DNA from: Reticulitermes lucifugus | Taxonomy: Eukaryota > Arthropoda > Insecta > Blattodea > Rhinotermitidae | Assembly: GCA_026260175.1 (NCBI GenBank) | Contig: JAKCWW010001032.1 | Location: 1 to 64,000, forward strand | Length of the DNA: 64,000 nucleotides | Direction: 5' to 3' | In this document: in pieces, positions 23,155-35,299 of the stretch | Layout: each line of letters begins with the position of its first letter | Numbering within the stretch: position 1 is the stretch's first letter | Translations under genes and position numbers: made by a program | Notes under the pieces: generated by a model | Seen by the model: only the letters and a program-made list of their open reading frames with translations | Told to the model about the DNA's origin: nothing | The model's database searches: none

Positions 23155-23260
23155 CAGTCGTTCCCAAACTGTGTTCCGCGGAACCCAAGGGCTCCGTAAA
23201 GTGTTCAATGAGATCCGTGGATACCTTCTCTAATGAAAATGTTGATTTTGCGAAGCTACT
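23155..23260 (+). mobile_element. hAT-like left terminus
   Basis: CAGTCGTTCCCAAACTGTG followed by TTCCGCGGAACCCAAGGG has the form of a hAT terminal inverted repeat with its subterminal palindromic TTCCGCGGAA. No matching right end was found downstream, so it may be a truncated copy. Confidence 0.4.
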
Positions 23261-23264
23261 GAAT

Positions 23265-24355
23265 TAATAAAGTGGCCTTAAATATGAAGTTCATTTAATT
23301 GTGCGATTCAGTGAAATAGCACTGCCGCTAGTAAAACGTATTTGTGAAAAAACCCTGTACATCACTGATTAAAACCCCTCAAAGAAATTATCTAAATTAT
23401 GGTTCATAGACCAAACAAGTCACAACAGACTTTACATCAAAGCAATGAAATCAATTAGCTTACCCTATATTGCAATCTTTTCGAATAACTTTCCTTTTAT
23501 TTTGGATTAATACAAACGTATTTCACCACATTTAATTTTAAATTTATGCGTTTGTTTATTGTCGAATTTCACACTTTTTGCCAAAAAGAAAAGGGCTCAA
23601 CAGAAAAAAAAAAGAAAAACGATATTAAACTACTGCATGGCCCAACTGTTATGGTTACTGGAACTGGAAGTGGGTTGGAAATGAGGCATACTGACGAGGA
23701 CAGTGACGTGCAAAAATTTGCAGTTGCATTTCCAGCAGCTCTCAGCGCGTGAGTCTTTATGGTGTTGGTGGTTGACCTTAACATTGGAGTCAGTAGTATG
23801 TGAAGGTGTTAACAAATTGTAATTGTTGGGCAAATACGTTTTTAAAAGATGTCTGCCACTAACTTATGGTCTGTATAAAACGTTAGTTGTGAGTGCTTCC
23901 TATGTTCAACGAAAGGTAGAATTTAATTAAAAGGGCAAATCTGAACGACGAATTTCGCTCATATTCGAACTACAGTTTAACAAGTTCAGATGTACACGCG
24001 TAGCGTCAGGTTTCGGCGCTTTCACTCTCCTGTTGCCTATATTTTTAATTCGTAAATGCCAAACGTTGAAACCCTGTTAGAAATAGCGTAAAACCGATGG
24101 TGGCAAGAAAAAGATTGATAAACCTAACTATTTTAAAAGTGTCTTTCCATTTGACAACAGATGCATTAGGGCTGAAATCATGTGCACCGTAACAAACATA
24201 CAAATAAACAAATATGAATGAAGAAGTCTATGGTATACTCTTCGCTTACAGTAAAGAAGCATTAAATTCTTACGCAACTACCCACTGTTAGTAAATCCAC
24301 ATTAAAATTGGCGAGAAGTCGGATGTATATACTGAGTGCATGAACAATAAATATT
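23265..24355. other. Anonymous AT-rich DNA
   Basis: Short frames near 23546-23833 on both strands are not recognisable. Confidence 0.5.
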
Positions 24356-24357
24356 AA

Positions 24358-24546
24358 CCTTGATTTCAGGCTTCTGCCGCGGCGTCGTGTTGTAATTATT
24401 TACCGACGTTTCGGGACAATGTATCGGTCACATCGTCAAGTGTTAAGAGTCCTTGACCCTTGAAGATGGGACCGATACGTTGTCCCGAAACGTCGGTAAA
24501 CAATTACCGCACGACACCGCATAATATCCCAGAAGGGCGCAGATCT
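24358..24546. mobile_element. Foldback element with 62-bp arms
   Basis: 24379-24440 and 24459-24520 are inverted repeats with about seven mismatches in 62, separated by 18 bp. Each arm contains TTTACCGACGTTTCGGGACA or its inverse. The right arm holds TTGAAGATGGGAC, a loop, then GTCCCGAAACGTCGG, the recurrent motif in its most regular form. The left flank (24359-24381) and right flank (ATCCCAGAAGGGCGCAGATCT) match the two ends of the hairpin at 7221-7304, so the two belong to one family. Confidence 0.7.
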
Positions 24547-24549
24547 AAT

Positions 24550-25510
24550 CATTATTAAATCTTCATTTTCACTATTAATACACACACTGAAATAAAATTA
24601 TTTATACATATATATAGGCCTTAAATGTCTTTTAAAATATGTGCTTCAAAGTCGCACTTTAATTCAGGCTACATTAAAAGCTTAAAAAGACATCAGTTTA
24701 AAGCACTTAAAAGGCAGGCAGTCAGTCAAGGCTTTCTTTGCTTTTCGCACGGGAGAATGTGTAAGCCTACCTTCCGGACCATTCTGGAATGTTCAGTACA
24801 CAAATTCGGAAATGTGCGCGTAACGATCCTTTTATTTTTTAATCATCTCTGCAACGTGTGTTCGATGTACATATTTACTTATTTACGCTGGAGATAAGCG
24901 CACAAATGCATATATAGGTAAATATTCGCGCAGTGTCCCTTAGTTTTGTCCGATCTTAACCAGAACTGAAATGGATCTACACGGTTTTTGTAAAATTCTC
25001 CGATATTAAATTTAATAAAAATCCGTTGAGCCGTTCTACGGCTTCTTACATGCGTGCAGACGTATGGGGGAAGCGAATTTACTAGGCGCTCTGCAGGGAT
25101 CGGAAGGATCCTAAACGTTCCTGTAACTCTTTAATTACAAAACGTCATGGGTCTATATCACGCCTGTCAAATAAAAATTCTACTTTGCCATGCGGTCCTT
25201 TCGTATGGTAACAATGGAAATTTCAAATTAAATTTCTAAGAATTTGCCAGTCTCTTGCGGTAAAACACGTGAATATCGCTAAATCTGATTTGCGGACGTC
25301 CTAATCCGCTTCTTTTATGAAATATTAAACATACACTGCCAGAACCACAGGTCCATTATGGTACGTTAGGCGACTCGCCAGCCGCAATCCGCATCTTTGA
25401 ATAATAGTGTCGGCTTTGCTGGGGGTGAGGATGGCGACCTATATCTAAGAATAATTTTAAAATGGGGGCCAAGTGTCAATATCCTCTAGGCCCGTATGTG
25501 TTGTGACTAC
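24550..25510. other. Anonymous AT-rich DNA with faint satellite-like phrases
   Basis: A 90-codon plus frame (24625-24897) shows no domain. TCCGATATTAAATTTAATAAA near 25000 weakly recalls the 4630-5110 units. Confidence 0.45.
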
Positions 25511-25514
25511 TGAC

Positions 25515-25685
25515 CTCTGGTTGAAGGCTGTTATTGTTCTTGCTCGCGAGCCCATTTCGCGCTGTCAGCTGCGTTTTGGTCTGGGACGTCTTGGCGGCCG
25601 TACTGCTCCCGCCGCTGCTGGTACTGCCGCTGCCGTAGTACTTGGCAAGCACGTCCACCTCCTTATGGTGCAGCGCCCCCGGACT
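25515..25685 (-). CDS. Candidate internal exon of an unidentified host gene
   Basis: Best host-exon candidate in the window; I do not recognise the protein. On the minus strand a pyrimidine-leaning acceptor (TGTTTGTTTGGATGCAG) precedes 25685, and a good donor (CCAGAG|GTCAGT) follows 25515. The 171 bp between them are open in one frame, phase 0 at both ends, and encode 57 residues beginning SPGALHHKEVDVLAKYYG. They continue into a Ser/Gly/Thr linker (GSGSTSSGGSST) and a polar tail ending in SLQPE. GC is much higher than in the surrounding DNA. The reverse strand is also open, as GC-rich exons often are. An alternative acceptor (TTTGCTAG, about 25761) would extend it upstream. It suits a disordered linker in a larger protein whose other exons lie outside or were not seen. 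Confidence 0.4.
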
Positions 25686-25810
25686 CTGCATCCAAACAAA
25701 CACATCGCTCAAGTTTCTATCTACCGACACATCAATCATGATGCATGCCGGAGGAACAGCTAGCAAAGTTGTGATTTATGCAGAATGCGTAAGTCTCACA
25801 GACGCGCAAC

Positions 25811-25834
25811 ATAATAATAATAATAATAATAATT
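25811..25834. repeat. (AAT)n microsatellite
   Basis: Eight uninterrupted AAT units. Confidence 0.85.
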
Positions 25835-25855
25835 TATACTGTCATATTTACGAAC

Positions 25856-26060
25856 AGGATGGCTCAAGCGGTAAGACATCTAGCTTGTATTTGGGAGGTG
25901 CCTGTTCGAATCTCAGCCAGGACACCAGCTACCCTCAGTGGGGCTTTTCTTCAGTCCATCCAGGCAAATAACGGTATAGTATTTCAAAATAGAACACGGC
26001 TCCTTTTCCACATCCTTCACAAATCATTATTCACTAACATCCTTCCATTTCATATTTCGT
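25856..26060 (+). mobile_element. SINE family III copy
   Basis: CAGGATGGCTCAAGCGGTAAG (A box) and GTGCCTGTTCGAATCTCAGC (B box), then GACACCAGCTACC and a CCTTTTCCACATCCTTCAC block. It begins directly after the (AAT)n run. No clear target duplication. Confidence 0.6.
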
Positions 26061-26152
26061 ATTGAACTTATATTTCTGAAAATTATGAAAGGAAATCTCC
26101 AGGGGATTATTAAAAATATATAAATTTTGATACTATGAATTTGCTCAAAATG

Positions 26153-26338
26153 TCCAGACCGATTTTAGGGCCCACCCATTCTCCAATTCAATGGGTACTG
26201 GGTTCTTTTCCTGAGGGTAGAGCTGCGTGGAGGTGAAGTTTACCACGCACCTTCATTCAGTGCCGAGGTTCAGAACGAATGGGGCGAGATCTCTACTTCC
26301 CCTATACACCTATGCTGTGGAAAGGGATAACTTTGCCA
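26153..26338 (+). mobile_element. SINE family I, 5'-truncated
   Basis: Starts at GTCCAGACCGATTTTAGGGCC. It retains ATTCAATGGGTACTGGG, GAGGGTAGAGCTGCGTGG, AGTGCCGAGGTTCAGAA and CTATACACCTATGC. The tRNA-like head is missing. Confidence 0.7.
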
Positions 26339-26344
26339 TTTTTA

Positions 26345-28430
26345 TTTAGTGTTATGTAATTTGCATCACCGGCACCGTCGTTAAAAATAAAAATATAAAA
26401 ACACATTCTGTCATATTTAACCTTTAAACTACAACAAATTTTGCAAAAAAGACAACTGTACTCTTCTCTGACTCCATCTAAGTGCATGCCAATTGTGAAG
26501 CCCCAATTAATGACTGAGATTACGATATCGTTACTCATGGCCATGTCTGTCACATACCTCAGGGCAATAATATATAAGTATATACCATCAATGGACTGAC
26601 AATTGGCAAAGGAATCTTGAAGTACTTACAGAAAACTAATTCCAATACCATTTCTTCGACCACACATCCCATACAAATTAACCTAAATTTAAGACCAGGC
26701 CTTCACTGTGAGAAGATTTAAAGGACTGTAGACACTCAATATACTGGTATGTTAATATATTTTCTAGAACATGCAGGCAATTGATATGTGAGAATTAAAA
26801 GAAATCTGTAATAGTAAGCATAGAGTCTCATATATAGGCTATACATGTGCATACATGCATGGTAGACATATGATACACAACATTTTAGTCAGTAAATTAG
26901 AAAGGAAGAAACCTTTCGGGAGTCCTAGGCGTAGATGGGAGTTTACAATTAAAGTCATTGAGAAATATGATGTGAGATTATTGATTGGGTTTATGTGGCT
27001 CACATCTGTACCAGTGGCGGGCTGTCATTGAACAGCAGTCACTTTCTGGTTACATAAAACGCATGTACTTGGCCCGTTGATAAACCAGCAGCTGTTCAAG
27101 GAACATTCTACCCCATCGAATTTATGAGTCACAACTGGCACAACAGAGGCCTAACTCTTATAATGCGCTGGCCCCACTGACGGTTGTAATCCTTTTACAC
27201 ACATCGTACGAAGAACATGTAGGCTAAAGTTATAACAAAGTAAATTTGTCACAGCGAATTCTACAGATTGTTCTTAAAGTTTTTAATACGGTCGATATCC
27301 CTCGTCCTTAGTGTCCAATTTTTTAATTTGTAATTAGAATCTCACTTATATATGATTTAATTCGGGAATTCGGGCGAGGTATGTCAATCCAGATTTTTGG
27401 CAGCATACGAGGGGACGGATCTTGAGCTATGTTCTCTGCTGTGCACTTCGGCCATGTTATACTCCAAAGCACTTTTCAGAGTTTTAGGTTTTAACACTGT
27501 GACAAACATAACTCTTTATTCACAACGTATAACCATATGTATGATTTATCTACACTGAAGTGTAAGGCAGCAGGATTTTCTGTAAAGCCCACACGCTTGT
27601 GCCAGACGATATGGCATCACATTACAGAAGACAGCAAGCTTCAAATTTCTTCACGGTTTTCCATTGTGTTATTTGTTGTCTGTAATCCACTTTAATATTA
27701 TCTTAGTATTCTCACTGTTTATACTACTGATCTGCTTCCAGTGCTGTCTTCCAGATTAAGTGCATTGCTGTAGGCGAATATACTACTTCCTAAAAAAAAG
27801 TTAAACACCATTACATATTTCACAGTTACTGTATGTACACACAGCAGTATTACCTCTTTGACACAGTCTCACCTTCCTCGACCAAACGTAACTTTATTCG
27901 GACATTTCGGTTTTTAATCCACGACCGTTCTGAGAGCCTGTATGAGAAACTTTGTCTTTTTATCGCAGAGGGACAGATCTGGCCACTTCATATGGTGTTT
28001 GAATTATGTCGCCATGCTTCCTCGATGCGGTGGTAATCAGCAAATACTCGTATTAACTAAACAACTAACTCCATGGAACAGAGTCCTTCTTGAGAAGGTA
28101 ATAGTTTCACAGCTAGCCAAGAAATTTCGCCACATTTTATGAGATCTGAATGTTCATTACAGTTTTCACAACGTCCTGCCACGTGCCCCTAACTTGATCC
28201 GGATTAATCTAGTCCACGCCCTCCAATTTGTTTCTTTCAAATCCAGTTATATTTATACTGCCATCTACCCTCAGTCTCCAAAGAGGTATCGTGCCCTCAG
28301 ATTTCACCACCAAAACACTCAATGCGTGTATCTTCTCCACCATAAGTGCCACATGCCGCGATTATCTCACGTTCTTTGATTGGACCACCCTAATAATGTT
28401 TGGCGAGGAGCAGAAACTACGAAGCTGATC
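26345..28430. other. Anonymous AT-rich DNA
   Basis: Frames of 60-83 codons only. CCAGTGGCGGGCTGTC at 27012 resembles a transposon end, but no partner was found. Confidence 0.45.
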
Positions 28431-29830
28431 ACTATGCAGTTTTCTCCAGTCCCCTGTTACTTCCTTCTTCTAAGACCTAAATTTCTTCCGTAGCATTCTA
28501 TTGTCGAGCACACTTAGCCTATGTTCTTCCGTTAATGTGAGAGAGCACGTTTCATGCCCATATAAATCACAGAAACAATTTTATTCCTGTATATTTTAAT
28601 TTTTATATTTTTAGACAGCAAACAGCAAGGCAGAAGAATTTGTCCCGAATGATAGCAGGCAATCCTCGAATTTGTACTGCTTTTAATTTCTTCGTGAGTT
28701 CAATTTTGAATGTTAATGTCGTTCCCAAGTACTTTAAACGTGCCACATTTCCAAAGGATTTATATTCTGTCGTTGTTATGTTTTCACCCCGTAATTGAAC
28801 CTCATTAGCAAAGACCAGAAATTGATTTGGGGCAAGTCGAATTTTGCGCGGGTCGGAATTGAGTATCACAGGTCGATTAGGTATGTACATAACAGGGAGT
28901 CCAGCTGAAGTCCAAACTCCAACACAATGGAACCTAGTCAGTGGCAAAATGACCGCCCCACCGCCCTGTTCATCACCAAACAGTATTCTTTCGCAACTTC
29001 CGTCTCATTGCGATTTCACTCCCGTAAGGAAAAATTCGACGCGCGTATCACAAATAGTGTTCTCATTTTTCTTTTACTTTTTAAAAATTTCGGAAGTCTG
29101 AAATTGCCTAAGTCGTCGAATGTCTGTAGTCTGCTTTCTTCCATCTGCAAATTTTGAATATTCCTTATCACACCATGTCTTATACAGCTTCTCTCCATAA
29201 TAACCTACATTCATTTTAGCTGAGATTTTAGTATTCCTTCTAATACCTTTTCAAGCCCTGCTGACGCCCCGCTGTCATCTAAGTTCTTCCGAGCTGCAGT
29301 TATCTTAGAAAAGAGTATCAGGTTAAAATCTCAAATTTCCACCTCGTTTAGATTCTTGAAAACGGACACCTCCTATATATGAAGATGTAATCAATCTGAT
29401 TGTGAGTCTTCCCATCAGGAAAAGAATTATGTCGATGTAGGAACGTTGCGTTCTTGACAATTAGATTTTTGATGTGCAAGGTTCACTACTCTAACATCAC
29501 TGTCACTAATATTTTCATGCAGGCTCTCGTTCCAAATTGTTGGTTTGAAAATATCTTTGTCTCTAATTTTGCACTGGTACTTAGGGAATTGACCGAATTC
29601 CCTTATGCACACAAAAATCCTCCCCACAGTTGAAGATTTTCATTTCCTTTTCCGCAGAAACGGGTACAATCTGCTGCTGATTCAGTGCCTTCCATTTCCC
29701 ATCTGACCTGTACACCCACTAAATCTAGCCTGTACTTTGCTAGTTCTCTCGCAAATATTTTCAGTTAGCCTGACCTACAGAGCCTCGTAACATTCCAAGT
29801 TCGAATTCCCATGTCCAATTTCTACTCATT
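28430..29830 (-). mobile_element. LINE copy, rearranged: endonuclease plus RT end
   Basis: Minus-strand non-LTR retrotransposon remnant. From its 5' side (29815-29690) it reads the endonuclease start in degenerate form (TWNV.RL, ELAKYRLDLVGVQVRWE). 29627-29427 continues with KDIFKPTIWNESLHENI and VRVVNLAHQK. Then come remnants of the linker (29400-28960) and, at 28840-28610, FANEV, SFGNVARLKYLGTTLT and the segment after the RT palm. 28570-28440 carries traces of LYGHET and the following region. The central RT including the YADD box is largely gone, and an unrelated-looking segment lies at 28850-28980. Many frame breaks; inactive. Confidence 0.7.
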
Positions 29831-29834
29831 CTTT

Positions 29835-31410
29835 CAGTAGCTTTTTCATTTCAAATAGTCCGTTCAAGCCCGAGGCCCAGTGTGACATTTCGTAACTAGC
29901 TAGTTTTTACGGTCATATCTGGTATTCATAAATGATAAAGGTGAAGATAAACTTATTGGCTACAGTAAAAAAGCGGGTCAGGATGCCCAATCATGGAATC
30001 ATTTCACTGTTAAAATAACTCGCAAACCTTTAGCTTTCCAAAGCATAAATATTCACGTACAGTCTCAGAATGCGCGTAAGACAAGAGGAGTTAAGTCTAA
30101 GAGTCTTGGCCTGGCTAGGCTTCCCGGAAATAAAATTCGTCAGGTACTTCTGAATGACTAACTTACGTAATGAACACTGATTAGAATTGGTTAGACCAAG
30201 ACATCGTGCTTCGTATTCTGCTGTGTGTTAATTTGCTGTAAATTAAGGCATTACTTCCGCAGCAGAGTTCAACAATCTTGCTATTCCACAAGCATTATTA
30301 TTCAACGGAAGGTAAAATTTTTTGTTGAATGCTCTTCTGCTTTCTGGAACAGGAAAGATTTAAATATATCAAACTATAGTTTTGCCTGTTGTTTGGGCGA
30401 GTGTGATACTTGATTTCTTGCATTAAGGAGGAAATAATTAGGTTAAGAATATTTGAGAACAGGAGTCTGGGGCGGATATTTAGACCTGAGACAAACAAAA
30501 TAAGAGGAGACTACAGAAAAATGCACATTAAACAGCTTAATAATTTGTAATCTTGATCAAATGGTATTAGTACTTACAAATCAAAAGGATTAGGGGGGGG
30601 GATGTAGCGCTTAGAAGAGAAGAAAAATGCATACAACAGTTTGATCGGGAAAGTTAAAGGAAAGGGGACCAACGTAAAGACCTAGGCGTAGATATAATGA
30701 CAATATTGAAATTGGTCTTCAACTAAATAGGGTGACAAGTTGTTGGCTGGATTAATTCAAATCAGAACAGAGACCGGTAGTCGGATTTTTTGAGAACACG
30801 GTAACGAAATTTTTAGTTCCAAAAACTCTGGGGAATACCCGATAACCTGAGAAACTATTAACGCCTAAGAAGCATTCCGCTTTACTTTTTTCCACGTGAA
30901 GTATCTGACCATATTCTATATTGCTTACAACTTAGTCTATTGGTAGGCCTACTACACATTTCAAATTTTACTATCGAGAACTAATTATTCATACATTTAT
31001 TACGTTTGACCACCTGTTAATTAGGCTATTATACATTGGCCTGTGCGCTTTTCATTTTGATCAAGCACTTGTGTTTTAAGGCGAGCAACGTGTAAATTGA
31101 AGTCATGTAATTCTCTGAATAAATCCATATTTCCTCACATAAAATTACCATCAAACAAACTGGAAGCTACGATAAATTACAGCTGGAAAATTGCTGTTTT
31201 ACTCTATCGGCGTCTTTTGTCGCCTGCCAATTCTACTAAAGATTATGGAAGAAAATTAAAGGGCTGAGAACGTGTGGAATATTAATCTGAGACTTCCTCC
31301 ATCTTCGTGGATTGCTGTTTAGACACCGCGTTATGTTTACATCTTAATGTTGTAAGCCAGGCCTATGCTCTGTACGCACGTCTCAAGCGGTTCCCTATGG
31401 TTCGCACAGG
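29835..31410. other. Anonymous AT-rich DNA
   Basis: G9 tract at about 30593-30601 and TAGGCCTA at 30944. No gene. Confidence 0.45.
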
Positions 31411-31416
31411 GTAAGC

Positions 31417-31708
31417 AGCAAGGTAAAGGTCACCCCCTAAAATTGCATGAAGGTGCAGAGGGGGAGTATATGTATACTTCTACTCATTGTTAACCTCGGC
31501 TCTAGAAGGGCGTGGGTGGTCAACGCCACGCCCCGGCCGCTTTACACCTGGGAAAGAGCCCCGGTACCCATTATAGAAGAGGCTGGGTGGGAAACAGCGT
31601 CATTCTGGACGGGCGTGGAAAGGAGAAAATCTCTTGCTCCCACGGGGGTTGGAATCCCGGACCGCCACGCCTGTAGCAAGTCGCTATACCGACTACGACA
31701 GAGCAAGG
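31417..31708 (-). mobile_element. SINE family I, reverse-oriented copy
   Basis: The only minus-strand family I copy. Read on the minus strand: GTCGTAGTCGGTATAGCGAC, GGGATTCCAACCCC region, CCCAGCCTCTTCTATAATGG, GTAAAGCGGCCGGGGCGTGG, ending AGGTGACCTTTACC. AGCAAGG at 31417-31423 and 31702-31708 may be a 7-bp target duplication. The 88-codon plus frame inside is incidental. Confidence 0.75.
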
Positions 31709-31802
31709 AGTAGTTATCGTCAATACCTTTAAGTGGAAATGGATTGACTTATCTCATTGTTGAAATGTCGTTTTGTGATCAGGACAGCAGGCCCAATACA
31801 AC

Positions 31803-32228
31803 TATGCTGTAGCACAATAAGAATGACAGTAAATCCAGTCAAACACAACAGTTGTTTAATCCAGTATTAATTCAAAAACAAGTTTCGGTCTGATAGGCCA
31901 TCATCAGGTTGACCATGAATATAAGTGTATGTACACAGTTGTACGGAAATTGAGATATCAACTTCTTACAATTTATATTAGTATGTTGAGTGTATATAAC
32001 ATAAAGGAGTACTTATATTCAACGTACTAATATAAATTGTAAGAAATTGATATCTCAATTTCCGTATAATTGTGTACATACTCTTATGTTCTTGATCAAC
32101 CTGATTGTGACCTATCAGGCCGAAACATGTTGTTGCATTAATACTGGATTAAACAATTGTTGTGTTTGACTGCATTTACTGTGATTCCATAACACTGGGG
32201 ATGAATCGTCTTCAGTTTATGCTGTAGC
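31803..32228. mobile_element. Large foldback element, 169-bp arms
   Basis: 31821-31989 and 32019-32187 are inverted repeats of 169 bp with about 18 differences (close to 89% identity), around a 29-bp centre. Each arm holds CTGAT(GA)..GACC/GGCC..GAAAC, the recurrent motif, and a TTAATACTGGATTAAACAA block. TATGCTGTAGC occurs as an 11-bp direct repeat at 31803-31813 and 32218-32228, which may be a target duplication. No coding capacity. It could be a foldback DNA transposon or an inverted pair of Penelope-type or SINE-like pieces. Confidence 0.75.
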
Positions 32229-32234
32229 GGTTAC

Positions 32235-35200
32235 CAAGGAAAATATGACAATCAACGGAATAAAAAATAATAGATTAGTATTCGCAGGAAATTCTTTTCA
32301 GAAAATATAATTATAATTTTTAATGCAAAAATCCTTAGTTTTGGACTCCGAGTGGTACTCTTCAAAATTACAGGTGTGATATTCTTTCTTCCATCCAAAT
32401 TTTTTCACGATAGGTGGTACACGTTTTATTAGATTCTTAGGAGCACTGGACTTTTGTTGTAACAACCCTGAGCACTAAACTTGCTGCAGTCGAACATTTT
32501 GTTCATGTGAAACTGATTTTTGTAATTAAACATATGTTACTGAATGTGGAACAGCCACTGAATTTGCCTGAAAGCAGGTTAAACATACAAGTATATAGGT
32601 CTACCTTGCACTGACCCACTTACATGACTACCCAAAATATGAGGGACATAATAATGGAGATATACTTTCCCTTCGTAAAAGCAGTCGCATTTACTTACAA
32701 AAGCATGAAACAGCTGCTTGCACAAACAGTGTAAGAAATACATAGTCATAGGTCTATACCTCCAACACGCAGAGTCAATATACCTCCAGCTTCTGAAGCA
32801 CGAACAAAGCAACAGATATAATTGAAGAACTTGAAGGTAAAGAAAATAGTGTGCAAGGCGTAGAAAGCAAAGCTTTCGAGGAATTGTAAATAGTCTCGAT
32901 ACTTGAGAAGTTTTCACTTTTATAATTCTACCAGGAACTATTTCGGATACTTCCATTTAAAATAATTGTGTCCTCTTTTGTAATGTATTGGAATGTACGC
33001 AGTTTTCAGTTTATGCTACATAATATCAGAAAGTTCGTCACAACACAAGGGGCAGTTGTTGCTTAGTTTTGTAGTTGACGTCCCTATCGCTAATAGAAAT
33101 TATGTTCCACTACTCACTTGGTAACCACAGTAATTGCTACCTAATGGCTATTGCCTGAAGTAAATTACACTGTCCTTCATGGCACGCATTTAAAAACTTG
33201 CACTCAAAGTGCAACATTAGTTTGGTGGCCTTTTGACAATCAACATTACCACTTTGTATTCCAGCAACGTAGTTAAAAGTGTAATGAAAAATAGGTACAT
33301 TATCAGGCCAGGCAATATTTACGCGAGTATTTACTGTTATGACCTGAAGAGTTTTAGAACACTGCTTTCGATTCTTATGTGTTTTCGTCATGCTTCTTCT
33401 TGAAATAAAACTTCCCTAAAATAAATTACTTATTTCTTATGCCACACATACATTAATGATTGTAACTAAATATAAGTTGTGGTATTAGTTTAATATTCTG
33501 CGTATATCTTTGGAAAACGTCATAAACAATGTAAACAATAACAGGGCACTTCGAACCACGTCACGGATACATAAAAAATTAATAATAACTGAAAGGAAAA
33601 AAGAATGGACATGACGTTACACAACCAAAAGATTTCGCAGTTTTATATTTCGAAAGGCTCAAAATGTATTTCCCTTTGAAGACTGACTTTCATGTAAATT
33701 ATATATAAACAGCATTTCTTACCTCACAGAGAACAAAGTCCATGCTCATTATAAAGACCAACCTATTAGTACTGTATTGGGAAATAAACGCAGCTTATTG
33801 TGAGAATGGTATGAAACACATAAATATAATGCGAGGGAAAAATGCAGAGTTTCTCAGTGCTACAGTACAAGGTACACATATCTACCTGTGGATTTTAAAA
33901 GGCTAAGTGCAAAAGACTTCTGTTTGCCAGCTCTTTCTCCTGACTTGTTCTATATTATCTCACATATTGACGAGGAAGGCGGAACACAATTTTACATCAT
34001 GACTTTTCATTGTTCTTTAACTGGAAGGAGTACATGTCCAGTCAGCGTAATATTTAGAGTCAAAAGTCAGATTGTATTCGGGATGTGCGTGGTTCAATCC
34101 CGGGTGCGAAACTCCCTTAGGTTTACTGCTTTTCCCTCTGTCTCATGCCTTCATGCAAATCATGTCTGTCCCATTCAAAATCATTATTAAGTTTCTATCA
34201 ACTTCCCATCTTACTTATGCATGTAACATCTGCATTTGAAACTGTGCCACTAAAGGACAAAGGGAAAAATAACTAAGATTCTCCAATAAAAATATACCCA
34301 CGCCTCTGAATCGAAGAGCAGTTTTTCCTGCGGTTTAATATTTACGGTCATCATGATATCATCGGCGCTAACAAAGAGGCTCATCGTGATTAGACAACTT
34401 ACTACAACATTAGTCAGTTCAAGGCAGAGGCCTGTAGTCTGTTATGTGCGAACGCAAAAAAATCCTGCACCGAATCACGTTAACACAGACTTCATACTAC
34501 ATTTCGACACGGATACATGTTCGCACATCATCATCCTGACACACTACCACAGACCTACGTACATATAGGTACGCTGTGTTCGCAGACATTTCCGAAATGT
34601 CGTGAGGGACCCAAATAGTAATAAATGCTAAACATTATTTCAGCTATTAAAACACGAAGGCTATAAAAAAAACCCTGACATTGGACGCAATATTGCACTA
34701 ACTCATTACAGTTCGTAGAACAGCCCTGCTATTAAAAATGATTTCCTTACGATACGTCATACTTTTATCTTCTTACCTATGCCACAAGTAGTCGCTCTGC
34801 AAGAAATGCATGTGAATTAACAAAGAGTAGGCCTATTCCTCGGAAACTTACAGAGGATCAGCAATTTCCGAAAATTTTAGTTTTACACGTGTGCTAATTT
34901 CTTGTAATATTTGCAGTGAATGAGCCTGTTATTGCGTAACTATGTTGGTTTTCTCCCCCAAAATTCGATAACGTACGTCTCTATATGTTTATTTGTTGAA
35001 TATACTCGTATGCACAAAACTGAATATTTAACATTGTTTTAATCTAAAAGATAAATCCCCAGTAGTTCTTGGTTTAATTAACTGGGTTTATTTGCTGAAC
35101 AAAGATTTTTAAAGTATACGAGTATAGCATCAAATGTAAAGGCGGCTATGAATGAGCAGTTGGAAATTACGTGGAAGGCGGTCGTGGCTTCTTCTACGAT

Positions 35201-35295
35201 ATTTGAACAATAATTCGGCATATTTATATTTAGAGGAAGTGTTCGATCAGGAAATAAATCATTATTGTTCAGCCTAAACTAGGAGCTGCAGTTTT
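32235..35295. other. Anonymous AT-rich DNA
   Basis: A 125-codon minus frame (32956-32579) is rich in C, Y, L and F and has no recognisable domain. A B-box-like GTGGTTCAATCCCGGGTG at 34090-34107 may be a SINE relic without a matching A box. TAGGCCTA at 34828. No gene supported. Confidence 0.45.
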
Positions 35296-35299
35296 GGTC

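Noticed and set aside
25473-25763. Plus-strand 96-codon frame opposite the candidate exon
   Set aside because: Ala/Arg-rich reading typical of the reverse of a GC-rich exon; splice signals and composition favour the minus strand.
27010-27030. CAGTGGCGGGCTGT as a transposon end
   Set aside because: No inverted partner and no target duplication in the next several kb; also a similar lone CAGTGGCGGA at 45428.
32579-32956. 125-codon minus frame
   Set aside because: Cys/Tyr/Leu-rich composition expected by chance in AT-rich DNA; no domain, start context or splice sites.
34085-34110. Isolated B box as a tRNA or SINE
   Set aside because: No A box at the right distance and no body match to the SINE families here.
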